Shown here one piece after another: positions 1 through 7,168 of a stretch of 10,473 nucleotides of DNA; the first letter of the stretch is position 1; the number at the start of each line of letters is the position of its first letter. The stretch comes from VRUE01 sp040904405. Its GTDB lineage: Bacteria > Actinomycetota > Thermoleophilia > Solirubrobacterales > 70-9. The stretch spans positions 1 through 10,473 of the forward strand of contig JBBDTK010000032.1 of the NCBI GenBank assembly GCA_040904405.1, given 5' to 3'. The notes under the pieces are model-generated. The model was given only the letters and a program-made list of their open reading frames with translations. It ran no database searches and was not told where the DNA came from. Position numbers and translations under genes: made by a program.

Positions 1-19
1 ACCCGCCATATAGGCGGGT
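1..19. repeat. Short perfect inverted repeat at contig start
   Basis: A 7-base arm, acccgcc, at 1-7 pairs perfectly with ggcgggt at 13-19 around a 5-base loop, atata. On the minus strand it lies downstream of rpmA, where a terminator or the leader of the next gene would be expected. Neither side shows a T-run within the window, so a factor-independent terminator is not demonstrated. The contig begins at the first base of the arm, so the stem may be longer than can be seen. Confidence 0.4.
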
Positions 20-49
20 AAGTGCGGTCTCGATCCGCCGGGGCCTGAA

Positions 50-154
50 GGGGGACGTCGAGCCCCCTCCCCGGAGGCTCAGGAAACCACACCCGAGCCC
101 TCGCCCACAACTCAGCTGCGCGACGGCCTCCGGGGAGGGGGCTCGACGTCCCCC
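50..154. repeat. Perfect 29-bp inverted repeat downstream of rpmA
   Basis: Bases 50-78 are the exact reverse complement of 126-154, with 47 bases between them. Each arm contains the core gacgtcgagccccctcc or its complement. Transcribed, this would form a very stable hairpin. It stands 83 bases after the rpmA stop codon on the minus strand and has no T-tail, so it is not a classical intrinsic terminator. It could protect the 3' end of the rplU-rpmA transcript, act as a processing site, or be a member of a dispersed palindromic repeat family. Part of the right arm also belongs to the direct repeat at 111-140. Confidence 0.8.
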
Positions 155-188
155 AACCCTCAGCTGCGCGACGGCCTCCGGGGAGGGG
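111..188. repeat. Pair of 30-bp perfect direct repeats
   Basis: Bases 111-140 and 159-188 are identical (beginning ctcagctgcgcgacggcctc) and are separated by 18 bases. The 3' half of each copy, gcctccggggagggg, is also present in inverted form at about 64-78. The block is therefore a mosaic of direct and inverted copies of one GC-rich unit. Two further short copies of gggcctctcc follow at about 193-202 and 216-225. With only two full copies and an 18-base gap this is not a CRISPR array. It looks like a duplicated intergenic repeat. Confidence 0.8.
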
Positions 189-237
189 CGTCGGGCCTCT
201 CCCGGGTTGGGGCGCGGGCCTCTCCGCCCTCCGGAAG

Positions 238-489
238 CTACTCCGACAGAACGCTGATCGTCCGCCCCTTGCGCGACGGCTTGAACTGCACCGTCCCCGC
301 CTGGGTAGCGAAGATCGTGTGATCGCGGCCGAGGCCGACGCCGTCGCCTGGCCAGAAGCGGGTGCCGCGCTGGCGCACGATGATCTCGCCGCCGGAGACC
401 CTCTGGCCGGCGAAGACCTTGACCCCGAGCATGTTGGGGTTGGATTCGCGCCCGTTTCGGCTTGAGCCAAGCCCTTTCTTATGAGCCAT
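238..489 (-). CDS. rpmA: 50S ribosomal protein bL27
   Basis: bL27 is a large-subunit protein whose N-terminal tail reaches the peptidyl-transferase centre. The 83-residue product starts MAHKKGLGSSRNGRESN and carries the family core RQRGTRFWPGDGVGLGRDHT. Length fits the family (about 85). The start is the ATG at 487-489. A longer reading frame upstream is only the rplU lysine tail read in another frame. A good ribosome binding site, GAAGGA, lies 5 bases before this ATG, inside the end of rplU, and the first 11 bases overlap rplU, so the two ribosomal genes are coupled. There is no cleavable N-terminal extension of the kind found in Firmicutes L27. The gene usually found next, obgE, would lie beyond the contig start. 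Confidence 0.97.
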   Translation of the reverse strand: MAHKKGLGSSRNGRESNPNMLGVKVFAGQRVSGGEIIVRQRGTRFWPGDGVGLGRDHTIFATQAGTVQFKPSRKGRTISVLSE

Positions 490-877
490 CGTCGTCCTTC
501 TTAGCAGCAGCTTTCGGTTTTTTGGCTTTGGCTTTGGCTTTGGCTTTCGGTTTCGCCGCCGATTTGCCAAGTTTCAACTCGGTCACCTCGAGCCGGGTCA
601 GCTCCGAGCGGTGCCCGGCCTTGCGCCGGTAGCCCTTCTTCGGCTTGTATTTGAAGACCTTGATCTTCGGCCCGCGCAGGTGCTCGGCGACGGTCGCCTC
701 GACCTTCACCTTCTCCAGCTCCTTCGGCTCGGCGACGACCTCCTTGTCGCGGAAGAGCACCGGTCGGAGGGCGACCTTGCCGCCCTCCTCGACGCTCAGC
801 CGGTCGACGAGCAGCGAGCTGCCCTTCTCGACCTTGTACTGCTTGCCGCCGCTCTCTATGACCGCGTAAGTGCTCAT
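479..877 (-). CDS. rplU: 50S ribosomal protein bL21 with lysine/alanine tail
   Basis: bL21 binds 23S rRNA in the large subunit. The 132-residue product begins MSTYAVIESGGKQYKVEKG, the standard L21 N-terminus, and contains the conserved KIKVFKYKPKKGYRRKAGHR segment near residues 71-90. The family is usually about 100-105 residues long; here residues 104-132 form an extra tail of Lys-Ala/Lys-Pro repeats ending in DDDGS, encoded partly by tandem ggcttt hexamers. The start is the ATG at 875-877. It overlaps the rng stop codon as ATGA, and AAGGA lies just upstream within the end of rng. The reading frame remains open far upstream, but that part is antisense-like sequence inside rng and is not L21. 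Confidence 0.96.
   Translation of the reverse strand: MSTYAVIESGGKQYKVEKGSSLLVDRLSVEEGGKVALRPVLFRDKEVVAEPKELEKVKVEATVAEHLRGPKIKVFKYKPKKGYRRKAGHRSELTRLEVTELKLGKSAAKPKAKAKAKAKKPKAAAKKDDDGS
524..547. repeat. Tandem ggcttt hexamer repeat in rplU tail
   Basis: Four perfect copies of ggcttt lie within a longer run of degenerate copies (about 511-553). On the minus strand each unit is AAAGCC, giving alternating Lys and Ala codons. Gain or loss of a unit would change tail length by two residues without a frameshift. It lies only some 24 bases upstream of the rpmA ribosome binding site. Confidence 0.75.
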
Positions 878-2607
878 TCTTCCTTGTCGCCGTTGTTCGA
901 GCGCCCGGAGTCTAGCGAGGCGACCGCCGCCGCCCGCTCGACCCGCTCGATCCGCACCAGCTTGCGCTCGCCGACGAACGGCCCGCCACCGCTGACGCTG
1001 ACGACGTAGGAGTCGATCCGGGCGACCGCGTCGTCGGCGTTGTACATGTGCGGCTCGTCGATCGTCACCAGCACCTCCTCGCCGACCTTGAACGGCAGCG
1101 CCCGCTCCTCGATCTTGGTCCGGCTGCCGGCTTCGACCAGCTCGAAGGTCTCGATCGCCAGCGCGTCGCCGCCCTCGAAGTGGAACTGCTTGCCGGTCTC
1201 CTCCTCCAGCTCGGTGAGGCCGCTGTCGGGCTCGATCAGCTCCGCAGCGACCTTCGGGTTGACCCGCAGCAGGAACGCCTCCGCGTCGCGGGTGGCGAGG
1301 TCGCGCAGCTTGCGCAGCCCCTCCAGCGAGACCGTCTCGGCCGAGAGCACGACGCCCTCGCCGGCGCATGTCGGGCAGGGCCCGGTGAGGATCTCGCGCA
1401 CCCCGTCGGTGATGTTCTGCCGCGTCATCTCGACCAGGCCCAGCGGCGAGACCTCGACCACGTAGCTCTTCGACTTGTCGGCGTCGAGCGCTTTGCGCAG
1501 CGTCTTCAGCACTTTGTCGCGGTTTTTGGCCCGCGACATGTCGATGAAGTCGATCACGATGATGCCGCCGATGTCGCGCAGCCGCAGCTGCCGCACGACC
1601 TCGTCGGCCGCCTCGGTGTTGACCCGGGTGATCGTCTCCTCGAGGCCCCCTTTGCCGCGGCCGGTGAAGCTGCCGCTGTTGACGTCGATCACGGTCAGCG
1701 CCTCGGTGTAGTCGATGATCAGGTAGCCGCCCGAGGGCAGGTCGACCCGCCGCACCAGGGTCGACTCGATCTCCTTGTCGATGCCCCATTTCTCAAGCAG
1801 CGGCTTCTGGCCCTTGTACTGCTCGACCTTCTCGACCAGCTCCGGCGCGGTCCGCTGGAAGAAGTTGGTCACCCGTTCGAACTGCTTGGGCGAGTCGATC
1901 ACCGCGGTTTCGAACTCGGAGAGGAAGACGTCGCGCAGCACCCGCACCGGCAGGTCCTGCTCCTGGAAGACCAGGCCCATCCCCTTGGTCTTCTCGGCGC
2001 GCCGCTCGAGCACGTCGTAGAGCTTGTGCAGGTAGCCGACCTCACGCACGAAGTCGGATTTTTTCGCCCCGTGGGCGGCGGTGCGGACGATCAGCCCGCC
2101 CGGCCCCTTGTAGGTGCGGTCGACCATCTTGCGCAGGCGGTCGCGCTCGGACTGCGAGAGCCGCCGGCTGACCCCGACGCCGCTTCCCTGCGGCGCGTAG
2201 ACGAGGTAGCGGCCGGCGATCGAGAGGTTCATCGAGAGCCGCGCCCCCTTCGACTTGAGCGGGTCCTTGACCACCTGCACGAGGATCTCCTGCCCGGACT
2301 TGATCAGGTCGCCGATCTTGCGGCCACTGCCGCGGCCCCGCTTCGGCGCCTGCTCCCCGTTCGGCAGGACGATCTCGTCGACGTGCAGGAAGCCGTTGCG
2401 CTCGAGGCCGATGTCGACGAAGGCGGCCTCCATGCCGGGCAGGACGTTGTCGACCCTGCCCTTGTAGATGTTGCCGACGATCGAGCGCCGGCCGCGTCGC
2501 TCTATGTAGAGCTCCGCCACGTTGCGTTTGCCGCCTTTGGTCTTCGACTCGAGGACGGCGACTCGGGTCTCGCCGCGATCGGCGGACACCAGGATGGTTT
2601 TTTTCAT
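874..2607 (-). CDS. rng: Ribonuclease G (RNase E/G family)
   Basis: This is an endoribonuclease of the RNase E/G family, which cuts single-stranded A/U-rich RNA in rRNA maturation and mRNA decay. The 577-residue product shows an N-terminal S1-type region (about 35-125, including GNIYKGRVDNVLPGMEAAFV), the catalytic segments TVIDVNSGSFTG (D308, N310) and IVIDFIDMSR (D353), and the CPTC zinc-link motif (C411, C414) used for dimerisation. Size and lack of long disordered arms fit RNase G rather than the large actinobacterial RNase E. After the core, residues about 507-563 form a beta-rich stretch that resembles a TRAM RNA-binding domain. The ATG at 2605-2607 matches the family N-terminus (MKKTILVSADRGETRVAVLE); no clear Shine-Dalgarno sequence precedes it. 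The gene follows rodA after 53 bases and overlaps rplU by 4. Confidence 0.95.
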   Translation of the reverse strand: MKKTILVSADRGETRVAVLESKTKGGKRNVAELYIERRGRRSIVGNIYKGRVDNVLPGMEAAFVDIGLERNGFLHVDEIVLPNGEQAPKRGRGSGRKIGDLIKSGQEILVQVVKDPLKSKGARLSMNLSIAGRYLVYAPQGSGVGVSRRLSQSERDRLRKMVDRTYKGPGGLIVRTAAHGAKKSDFVREVGYLHKLYDVLERRAEKTKGMGLVFQEQDLPVRVLRDVFLSEFETAVIDSPKQFERVTNFFQRTAPELVEKVEQYKGQKPLLEKWGIDKEIESTLVRRVDLPSGGYLIIDYTEALTVIDVNSGSFTGRGKGGLEETITRVNTEAADEVVRQLRLRDIGGIIVIDFIDMSRAKNRDKVLKTLRKALDADKSKSYVVEVSPLGLVEMTRQNITDGVREILTGPCPTCAGEGVVLSAETVSLEGLRKLRDLATRDAEAFLLRVNPKVAAELIEPDSGLTELEEETGKQFHFEGGDALAIETFELVEAGSRTKIEERALPFKVGEEVLVTIDEPHMYNADDAVARIDSYVVSVSGGGPFVGERKLVRIERVERAAAVASLDSGRSNNGDKEE

Positions 2608-2660
2608 CTGTGTTTCAGCTCAGTTCAGTTAGGTACGCGTGCCCAGGCCCTTTCGAGGGG

Positions 2661-3857
2661 TCACCAGGCGAACCTGCCTTTCTGACTGAGGCGCGCTTGC
2701 ATGTGGATGCTCTGAAGCACTCCCAGGGCGAGGAAGGTCGCGAGTACCGACGACCCTCCGTAGCTCAGCAACGGCAGGGGAATTCCGGTGATCGGCATGA
2801 TCCCCAGATTCATCCCCACGTTGACGAAGACCTGGAAAAGCAGCATGGCGGCGATGCCGCCGGCCACCAGGGTCCCGTAGGAGTTCTTCGAGAGCGTCAC
2901 GATCCGCAGCGCCCGCCAGATCAGCAGGGCGTAAAGGGATAGGACTAACGCGGCCCCCGTGAATCCATAGCGCTCACCGATCACCGCAAAGATGAAGTCG
3001 GTGTGCCGCTCGGGGACGAAATCGAGCCGCGTCTGGGTGGCCCGATCGCCACGGCCGGCAACCTCGCCGGAGCCGATCGCGATCTTGGCCTGGTTCTGCT
3101 GGTAGCCCGCATCGCGGGGATCCCCGCTGGGGTCCACGAAGGAGGTGAGTCTCTCCTGCTGGTACCCCTTGAGGATCGGCGTCCCGATCGCCGGAGCGAT
3201 CACGAGGACGATTGCGATGAGGGCGACGGTAGCCCCGCCGATTGCGGCGAAGTGCGTCCAGCGGACGCCCCCCACGTACATCACGGCGAGGGTGATTGCC
3301 CCGTACACCAGGGCGGTGCCGAGGTCCGGCTGCAGGAAGACGAGCGCAGCCGGAGCGAGGCCGAGGCAGAGGTAGCGCACCGTGCGCTGCCTCGCCGAGC
3401 CCCGCCGGGCGCCATCGATGACGAACCCGGCAAGCGCCAAGACCAGCAGGAGCTTGCCCAGCTCGGATGGCTGGAAGCTGAAGAAGGGAAGGTCGAAGGC
3501 GCGGCGCGAGCCGCGCGCCGCGACGCCGAAGACGAAGACCAGCGAGACGCTGACGCAGAGGAAGGTGTAGATCCCCACCCGCAGCTCGCGGAAGCGCGAG
3601 TAGTCGATCCGGGCCAGCGCGTACATGCCGATCAGGCCGGCGATCGCGTAGATCGCCTGGCGGTCGTAGAAGAAGCCGGGGCTGCCGGGCACGTCGCCGC
3701 GGGTCGCCTGCTCGAGCACGAAGACGCTGAAGGCGACGAGGGCAACCGCGGAGAGCCCGAGGGCCGCGTCCATGTAGGGCAGGCCGAGGCGCTCGGCGAT
3801 GCCGGGTCGCAGGGCGAAGGGCTCGGGTCGGGCGCGTCTGGCACGGGTGGCGTACAT
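2661..3857 (-). CDS. rodA: RodA, SEDS-family peptidoglycan glycosyltransferase
   Basis: RodA is the integral-membrane SEDS polymerase that extends glycan strands from lipid II in the elongasome, working with its class B PBP partner. The 398-residue product is strongly hydrophobic with roughly ten membrane segments. Family motifs include FQPSELGK (about 128-135), FLQPDLGTAL (about 174-183), VPERHTDFIFAVIGE, whose D287 corresponds to the catalytic aspartate, and GIPLPLLSYGGSS (about 358-370). I chose the ATG at 3855-3857, 2 bases after the mrdA stop codon. The open frame continues upstream, but that part is mrdA read out of frame. The ribosome binding site is weak, so translation probably depends on coupling to mrdA. 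It is RodA rather than FtsW by its place beside PBP2 and MreD. Confidence 0.96.
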   Translation of the reverse strand: MYATRARRARPEPFALRPGIAERLGLPYMDAALGLSAVALVAFSVFVLEQATRGDVPGSPGFFYDRQAIYAIAGLIGMYALARIDYSRFRELRVGIYTFLCVSVSLVFVFGVAARGSRRAFDLPFFSFQPSELGKLLLVLALAGFVIDGARRGSARQRTVRYLCLGLAPAALVFLQPDLGTALVYGAITLAVMYVGGVRWTHFAAIGGATVALIAIVLVIAPAIGTPILKGYQQERLTSFVDPSGDPRDAGYQQNQAKIAIGSGEVAGRGDRATQTRLDFVPERHTDFIFAVIGERYGFTGAALVLSLYALLIWRALRIVTLSKNSYGTLVAGGIAAMLLFQVFVNVGMNLGIMPITGIPLPLLSYGGSSVLATFLALGVLQSIHMQARLSQKGRFAW

Positions 3858-3859
3858 GT

Positions 3860-5725
3860 CTACTCGATCGCGCCGCCGGCTTCGACCGGCTTCGCTTCTT
3901 TCTCGAAATGGGAGGAGAGGATCTGCAGCGCGGCCGGAGCGGCCGTATCGGCGCCGAAGCCGCCTTCCTCGAAGGTCACCGCGACGACGATCTCTGGGTC
4001 CGGGTAGGGCGCAAGCACGACGTACCATGACTGATCGGCGTACGGGGGGCGCTCCGCGGTGCCGGTCTTGCCCGCGACCGGCACCGGAAATCCGCCGAAG
4101 ATGCCGTATGACGTGCCGCTCCCCGACTGCGCCGCGTCGTGCAGGCCGGCGAGGATCGTCGCGCGCCACTCGGGATCGATCCGGACCCGGCGCGCCGGCC
4201 GCGGCTCGACCTCGCGCAGCACCCGCCCGGCCGAGTCTTCGACCTGCATCGCGACGTGCGGGCGCGGCACCGTGCCGCCGTTGGCGATCGCCGCGTAGGC
4301 GACGGCCATCTGCAGCGGGTCGGCCTGCAGGTCGCCCTGGCCGACCGAGAGGTTGACGTTGTCGCCCGCCGACCAGGGGCGATCGGTCAGCCCTTCGCGG
4401 TAGAGCTCGTTGCGCCAGTCCGGGGTCGGCAGCAGGCCCGGCTGCTCGCCCGGCAGGTCGATCCCGGTCTCATGGCCGATGCCGAGCCGTCGCGACCACT
4501 GCTGCAGGGCCAGGCCCGGGTGCATGCGGTCGCCGAGCGTGTAGTAGTAGACGTCGGAGGAGACTTCGAGCGCCCGCTGCATCGAGATCGAGCCGTAGGC
4601 GGCGTCGCCGGCGTTGCGGAACTCGATCCCGCCGAGGGTGAAGAGGCCGTCGTCGTGGATCGCTTCGGTGGTGGTCACCTCGCCGCCGGCAAGGGCGGCG
4701 ACCGAGGTGATCGGCTTGAAGGTCGAGCCGGTCGGGTAGGCGCCGGCGATCGCCCGGTTGGTCAGCGGCGAGAGCACCGGGTCGCGGTAGAGTTCGTCGA
4801 CCTGGCGCTGGGTCAGCGGCTGGGTGAAGATGCGCGGGTCGAAGCTCGGGCTCGAGCCGATCGCCAGGACCGCCCCGTCGCGCACGTCCATCGCCACGTA
4901 GGCCCCTTTCAGGCCCTGGGCCGCGAGCGCCGCTTCGCCCGCTTCCTGCAGGCCGGAGTCGATCGTCAGCCGCAGGTTGTCGCCGGGCACCGGCTCGAGC
5001 ACTCTCAGCTGGCCGCCCGGGGTCGGCCGGCCGAGCGAGTCGACCTGGATCCGGGTCGCGCCGGCGCGCCCGCGCAGCAGCCGGTCGTACTGGTACTCGA
5101 CCCCGTCCTTGCCGACCACGTCGCCGGCCTCGAGGTCGCGGTAGCGGGGCTGCTCCAGTTCGTCTTCGCTGACCTCGCCGACGTTGCCGAAGAGGTGGGC
5201 GGCGAGGCTGCCGTGCGGGTAGTCGCGGACGAAGACCCGGCGCACCTCGACCCCGGGGAAGCGGGCCTGGTTCTCCTGCAGGTAGTAGACGAGGTAGCGG
5301 CCGACGTCGCGGCGCAGGGTCACCGGCGCGCTCGGGGCGAGCTTCAACTCTTCGCGCAGGGTGCGGCGCAGCCGCGGCAGCGTCGTGCCGACCAGCTCGG
5401 CCAGCTGCTTCAGCTCGGCGCGGCGCTCGGCCGGGTCGGCCGGCAGCTTGCGCGGGTTGACCTGCAGGGCGAGGCTGGTCCGGTTGTCGACCAGCAGCTC
5501 GCCGTCGCGGTCGAGGATCGCCCCGCGCGGGGCGATCACCCGGTACTCGCGGGTGCGGTTGTTGTTCGCCTCGGCCAGGTACTCCTCGCCGTTGACGACC
5601 TGCAGCAGCCAGAGCCGGAAGAAGAGCACCGCGAAGAGGGCCAGCGCGACGCCGCCGAAGACGGCGATACGCAGGGCCAGCCGGTTGTTCATCGCCGGGC
5701 CACGGTCGTCGGAGCGAAGGTACAT
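3860..5725 (-). CDS. mrdA: Penicillin-binding protein 2, class B transpeptidase
   Basis: PBP2 cross-links the peptidoglycan made by RodA during side-wall growth. The 621-residue product has a short cytoplasmic N-terminus, one membrane anchor (about 14-40), a PBP dimerisation/pedestal region (about 60-240), and a transpeptidase domain with all three active-site motifs: STFK (S334, K337), SSD (S389-D391) and KTGT (K553-G555). The start is the ATG at 5723-5725. AGGGGG lies 4 bases upstream and overlaps the mreD stop codon, whereas the alternative ATG at 5690-5692 has no such site. The gene follows mreD by 8 bases and precedes rodA by 2. This is the usual partner arrangement, and nothing is truncated. 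Confidence 0.96.
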   Translation of the reverse strand: MYLRSDDRGPAMNNRLALRIAVFGGVALALFAVLFFRLWLLQVVNGEEYLAEANNNRTREYRVIAPRGAILDRDGELLVDNRTSLALQVNPRKLPADPAERRAELKQLAELVGTTLPRLRRTLREELKLAPSAPVTLRRDVGRYLVYYLQENQARFPGVEVRRVFVRDYPHGSLAAHLFGNVGEVSEDELEQPRYRDLEAGDVVGKDGVEYQYDRLLRGRAGATRIQVDSLGRPTPGGQLRVLEPVPGDNLRLTIDSGLQEAGEAALAAQGLKGAYVAMDVRDGAVLAIGSSPSFDPRIFTQPLTQRQVDELYRDPVLSPLTNRAIAGAYPTGSTFKPITSVAALAGGEVTTTEAIHDDGLFTLGGIEFRNAGDAAYGSISMQRALEVSSDVYYYTLGDRMHPGLALQQWSRRLGIGHETGIDLPGEQPGLLPTPDWRNELYREGLTDRPWSAGDNVNLSVGQGDLQADPLQMAVAYAAIANGGTVPRPHVAMQVEDSAGRVLREVEPRPARRVRIDPEWRATILAGLHDAAQSGSGTSYGIFGGFPVPVAGKTGTAERPPYADQSWYVVLAPYPDPEIVVAVTFEEGGFGADTAAPAALQILSSHFEKEAKPVEAGGAIE

Positions 5726-5729
5726 CCAG

Positions 5730-5735
5730 CCCCCT
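5730..5735 (-). promoter_or_regulatory. Ribosome binding site of mrdA
   Basis: AGGGGG on the minus strand ends 4 bases before the mrdA ATG and includes the last two bases of the mreD stop codon TAG. It decides between two candidate mrdA starts and implies that ribosomes finishing mreD can reinitiate on mrdA. Confidence 0.6.
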
Positions 5736-6282
5736 AGGCTCCCAGCACGGTGGGTTGACGGCGGCGGCTCGCCCGCGGCTCCTCGACCAGCGCCGGGCGC
5801 AGCGCCCAGCGCAGGCCGTAGTAGACCGGCCAGGCGAGGAAGAAGGCGAAGATGCTCTTCAGCAGCATGTCGCGGACCACCAGGGCGCTGACCGGGGCGT
5901 CGACGCCGAGCGTCAGCTCGACCGCGGCGAAGCCGAGCTCGGCCAGCAGGGTCATCGCCATGCAGAGCAGGGCCGGCAGCAGGGCGCTGCGGATCTCGAA
6001 GCGTTCGCGGAAGAGGCCGGCCAGGTAGCCGACCGCGAGCAGGACCAGCGAGGAGCGCCCCAGCGGCGCGACCAGCAGGCAGTCGACCAGGAAGCCGATC
6101 GAGAAGCCGGCGACGGCGCCGCTCATGCTGCCGCCGAGCAGGCCGAGCGAGATGACGACGACCGGCAGCAGGTCGGCGCTGGTCTGGAAGAGCCCGACGC
6201 GGGAGAAGAAGGCGAGCTGCAGCAGCACAGCCAGGACCACGATCGCGGCGAGGCGGGCGAAGATCTTCGGGGTGACGATCAC
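5734..6282 (-). CDS. mreD: Rod shape-determining protein MreD
   Basis: MreD is the small polytopic membrane member of the MreBCD complex that links the cytoskeleton to wall synthesis. The 182-residue product has about five or six hydrophobic segments and the family pattern around residues 38-80, DLLPVVVISLGLLGG followed by GFSIGFLVDCLLVAPLGRSS. The start is a GTG at 6280-6282, sharing four bases (GTGA) with the mreC stop codon. A G-rich stretch, GGGGG, lies about 9 bases upstream. MreD sequences diverge widely, so position between mreC and PBP2 is part of the support. The basic C-terminus (residues about 160-177) faces the cytoplasm by the positive-inside rule. Confidence 0.92.
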   Translation of the reverse strand: MIVTPKIFARLAAIVVLAVLLQLAFFSRVGLFQTSADLLPVVVISLGLLGGSMSGAVAGFSIGFLVDCLLVAPLGRSSLVLLAVGYLAGLFRERFEIRSALLPALLCMAMTLLAELGFAAVELTLGVDAPVSALVVRDMLLKSIFAFFLAWPVYYGLRWALRPALVEEPRASRRRQPTVLGA

Positions 6283-7130
6283 CGGCGCGAGCCCCCGGTC
6301 AGGACCTGGACCAGGTCGAGGTTGGCGAGGTCGGCGTAGGGGCGCAGGTGGACCTGCTGGCGCGCTTCCTGCTCCACGATCGAGGCTTCGGTCACCTCGC
6401 CGATCGGCAGCCCGGGCGGGAAGTGGGAGGCGAGGCCGCGGGCCCGCCAGCCGGCGGTGACGATCGCCTGCCCGGCGCCGAGCTTGCGCGCCGAGTGGAT
6501 GAAGTCGAGGATCAGGTCCTCGGGATCGCCGACGTTCGGTTTGACCACGCCCTGGGCGCCCCCCGGCAGCACCTTGGCCGAGACGGCGCTGGTGTGGTCG
6601 GTGATCAGCGTCACCTTCGAGGAGCCGGGCTGGGTCGAGGAGACGGCGCCGACCAGGCCGTCGCCGCTGAGCACCGGGTCGTCGACGCGGACGCCGTCGC
6701 CGGCACCGGCGTCGATCGTCAGCGCCGAGTGCCAGACGGTCGGCGAGCGGGCGATCACCCGCGCCGTGAGCGGCTCGAAGGCGGAGACCGCGAGTGCCGG
6801 CCCGCGGTCGAGCCGCAGCAGCTTGCGCAGCTGCGCGTTCTCCTGCAGCGCCTCCTGCCCGGCCACGGCCTGCAGCCGGGTCCGCTCCAGTTCGCTGCGC
6901 AGGCGGCCGTTCTCCCCCCGCGCCTCGAAGGTCTGGTCAAACCAGCCGACCAGGTCGCGGGCCGGCTTCAGGGCACGGTCGGCGACCTCCTGCAGGGGGC
7001 TGAAGATCGTGCTGACGCCGCTCTGCACCCCGCCCGAGCCCTGCCCGTAGGTAACCGTCAGCAGCAGGAAGGAGCCGAGGATCAGAAGCGTGAGGACCGC
7101 TCTACGGCGGCGTACTTGTTTGCGATACAC
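6279..7130 (-). CDS. mreC: Rod shape-determining protein MreC
   Basis: MreC is a bitopic protein whose extracytoplasmic part contacts PBP2 and activates the RodA-PBP2 pair. The 283-residue product has a very basic N-terminus (MYRKQVRRRR), a membrane helix at about 11-28, a predicted coiled coil at about 70-107 starting in ARGENGRLRSELERTRL, and the beta-rich MreC domain with the typical blocks ARVIARSP, DDPVLSGDGLVGAV and IVTAGW. I chose the GTG at 7128-7130, which puts the basic residues directly before the helix. The open frame continues into mreB only as out-of-frame sequence. It begins 38 bases after the mreB stop codon and overlaps mreD by 4. The Shine-Dalgarno sequence is weak (AGG, 8 bases away). 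Confidence 0.94.
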   Translation of the reverse strand: MYRKQVRRRRAVLTLLILGSFLLLTVTYGQGSGGVQSGVSTIFSPLQEVADRALKPARDLVGWFDQTFEARGENGRLRSELERTRLQAVAGQEALQENAQLRKLLRLDRGPALAVSAFEPLTARVIARSPTVWHSALTIDAGAGDGVRVDDPVLSGDGLVGAVSSTQPGSSKVTLITDHTSAVSAKVLPGGAQGVVKPNVGDPEDLILDFIHSARKLGAGQAIVTAGWRARGLASHFPPGLPIGEVTEASIVEQEARQQVHLRPYADLANLDLVQVLTGGSRR

Positions 7131-7168
7131 GGGAGGGACCTGGGTTCGGTGCTTTGGATGAGCGGCGA

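Noticed and set aside
1..40. tRNA-like arms (stem with 7-base loop, then a second stem with 7-base loop)
   Set aside because: The first loop lacks T at position 33, the second lacks the TTC-R-A pattern, and no acceptor stem follows.
111..188. CRISPR array
   Set aside because: Only two direct copies, an 18-base gap that is too short for a normal spacer, and no cas genes nearby.
2608..2660. Small hairpin ccct-ttcg-aggg and AACTG-like short repeats between rodA and rng
   Set aside because: The stem is only 4 bp and the repeats are short and imperfect, too little to claim a terminator or regulatory site.
1048..2685. 545-codon open frame on the plus strand across rng
   Set aside because: It is an antisense shadow of a high-GC gene: its product is rich in Asp, Arg, Leu and Val with no family features, whereas the minus frame is a full RNase G with catalytic motifs.
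3858..4169. Long N-terminal extension of rodA
   Set aside because: The extra residues are mrdA read in another frame and are Arg-rich with no family match; the ATG at 3855-3857 fits RodA length.
4139..5737. 532-codon open frame on the plus strand across mrdA
   Set aside because: Same GC-driven antisense effect; the minus strand encodes PBP2 with all three active-site motifs.
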